Below are positions 63,370 to 64,000 of a stretch of 64,000 nt of DNA, one piece after another. This DNA is from Clostridiales bacterium (lineage in GTDB: Bacteria > Bacillota > Clostridia > Christensenellales > Aristaeellaceae), in assembly GCA_004555155.1 (NCBI GenBank), contig SFJH01000020.1, positions 1-64,000 on the forward strand, written 5' to 3'. The translations under genes were made by a program, and so were the position numbers. How positions within the stretch are numbered: the first letter of the stretch is position 1; each line of letters begins with the position of its first letter. A model generated the notes under the pieces. It did not search any database, was not told where the DNA came from, and saw only the letters and a program-made list of their open reading frames with translations.

Positions 63370-64000
63370 ATGCAGGTAATTTACGGACACCGCGGCGCGT
63401 CGGGTTACGCGCCGGAAAACACGCTGGAAGCCTTTGAGCTGGCTGCAAAGATGGGCGCCGCCGGCGTGGAACTGGACGTGCACCTCTCCAAGGACGGCGA
63501 GCTGATCGTTGCCCACGACGAGACCATCGACCGCGTCGCCAACGGCTCCGGCCGGATCTGCGAAATGACCACCGCGGAACTGAAGAAGTACCGCTTCAAC
63601 AAAACCCATCCCGAATACGCCAACGCCACCGTTCCCACGCTGCGCGAGGTCTATGAGCTGCTCAAGCCCTACGGCCTGCACGTGAACGTGGAGCTGAAGA
63701 ACAGTCGCATCCACTACAAGGGCCTCGAGGAGAAGTGCATCGAACTGGCCGCCGAGCTGGGCATGACCGATCGCGTGCTCTACTCCAGCTTCAACCACCA
63801 CAGCCTGCTGCACGTCAAGGAGATCGACGCCTCTCTGCCCTGCGGCCTGCTGTACGACGCGACCCTGGTTCGCCCCTGGGTCTATGCGAAGGAGCTGGGC
63901 ATGAACGCGCTGCATCCCCACTTCTCCGAGCTGCTGATTCCCGGCGAGTGCGATGAAGCCCATGCCCTCGGCCTGGAGGTCAATCCCTGGACGGTCAACG
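63370..64000 (+). CDS. Glycerophosphodiester phosphodiesterase, 3' end outside window
   Basis: About 210 residues are present, the frame staying open to base 64000. ATG 63370 follows AAGGAGG. The GDPD barrel is clear: YGHRGASGYAPENTLEAFE (about 5-23, catalytic His), ELDVHLSKDGELIVAHDETIDR (about 35-56, second His and metal residues) and VNVELKNS (about 105-112, metal Glu). It hydrolyses glycerophosphodiesters to glycerol-3-phosphate and an alcohol. No signal peptide, so it is cytoplasmic, of the short UgpQ-like type. Confidence 0.92.
   Translation, partial: MQVIYGHRGASGYAPENTLEAFELAAKMGAAGVELDVHLSKDGELIVAHDETIDRVANGSGRICEMTTAELKKYRFNKTHPEYANATVPTLREVYELLKPYGLHVNVELKNSRIHYKGLEEKCIELAAELGMTDRVLYSSFNHHSLLHVKEIDASLPCGLLYDATLVRPWVYAKELGMNALHPHFSELLIPGECDEAHALGLEVNPWTVN

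Overview
The window is a high-GC, gene-dense chromosomal segment from what looks like an endospore-forming member of the Clostridia. The evidence is the spoVAC-spoVAD-spoVAE operon, Firmicute-type riboswitches (tetrahydrofolate, tandem glycine), strong AGGAGG-like ribosome sites, many TTGACA/TATAAT promoters and short U-tailed terminators. I see no rRNA, tRNA, CRISPR array, insertion sequence or phage gene. Exact taxonomy cannot be read from the sequence; a gut commensal is an inference.

Layout. 1-2.5 kb (minus): two secreted proteins, one a membrane-fusion-like protein cut by the window edge. 2.7-7.6 kb: a MarR-controlled heterodimeric ABC exporter, then a TetR regulator. 7.6-11.8 kb: DegV, an M42 aminopeptidase, a GNAT acetyltransferase and a membrane-anchored CapA-like protein. 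11.9-12.5 kb: a transcript of about 540 nt with its own promoter and terminator, several helices and a 20-codon ORF, which I cannot assign to a known RNA family. 12.6-19 kb: RluA-type pseudouridine synthase, a ddl-murF wall operon (minus), a FucU-type mutarotase and a three-gene ABC transporter. 19.1-31.5 kb: a branched-chain amino acid block ilvB-ilvN-ilvC-ilvD-leuA-leuC-leuD-leuB, a DUF815 ATPase and ilvA, preceded by a leader peptide very rich in Ile/Leu/Val codons and an intrinsic terminator, i.e. a likely ribosome-mediated attenuator. 31.6-34.1 kb: an AAC(3)-like acetyltransferase, a SpoU methyltransferase and a C39-like cysteine peptidase. 34.4-40.4 kb: glutamate synthase gltB-gltD, with gltB broken by an apparent deletion/frameshift and preceded by a leader terminator. 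40.4-43.9 kb: an aldo/keto reductase behind a MerR-type promoter, then a tetrahydrofolate riboswitch, folT and folC. 44.1-53.1 kb: a sugar ABC transporter behind a LacI-type palindrome, two GH116-like glycosidases and a small P-loop kinase between them. 53.3-58.7 kb: an unusual HTH protein with glycine-rich repeats, a BI-1 family protein, miaA, lplA, an MFS transporter and an ACT-domain protein. 58.8-64 kb: two tiny ORFs coupled to spoVAC-AD-AE, a tandem glycine riboswitch driving an AGCS amino-acid/sodium symporter, rhaM and a glycerophosphodiester phosphodiesterase cut by the window end.

How the genes work together. IlvA makes 2-oxobutyrate from threonine; IlvBN, C and D make valine and isoleucine precursors; LeuA, CD and B extend to leucine. 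GltBD would supply the glutamate used for transamination. FolT imports folate and FolC polyglutamylates it, with the folate-sensing leader as feedback. The 44-53 kb locus imports a glycoside or oligosaccharide and hydrolyses it inside the cell. The SpoVA proteins move dipicolinic acid into the forespore.

The most notable observations are the ilv leader-peptide attenuator with a mutually exclusive antiterminator pairing, the structured RNA at 12 kb, the damaged gltB, the paired GH116 enzymes with an interposed kinase, and the HTH-glycine-repeat protein.
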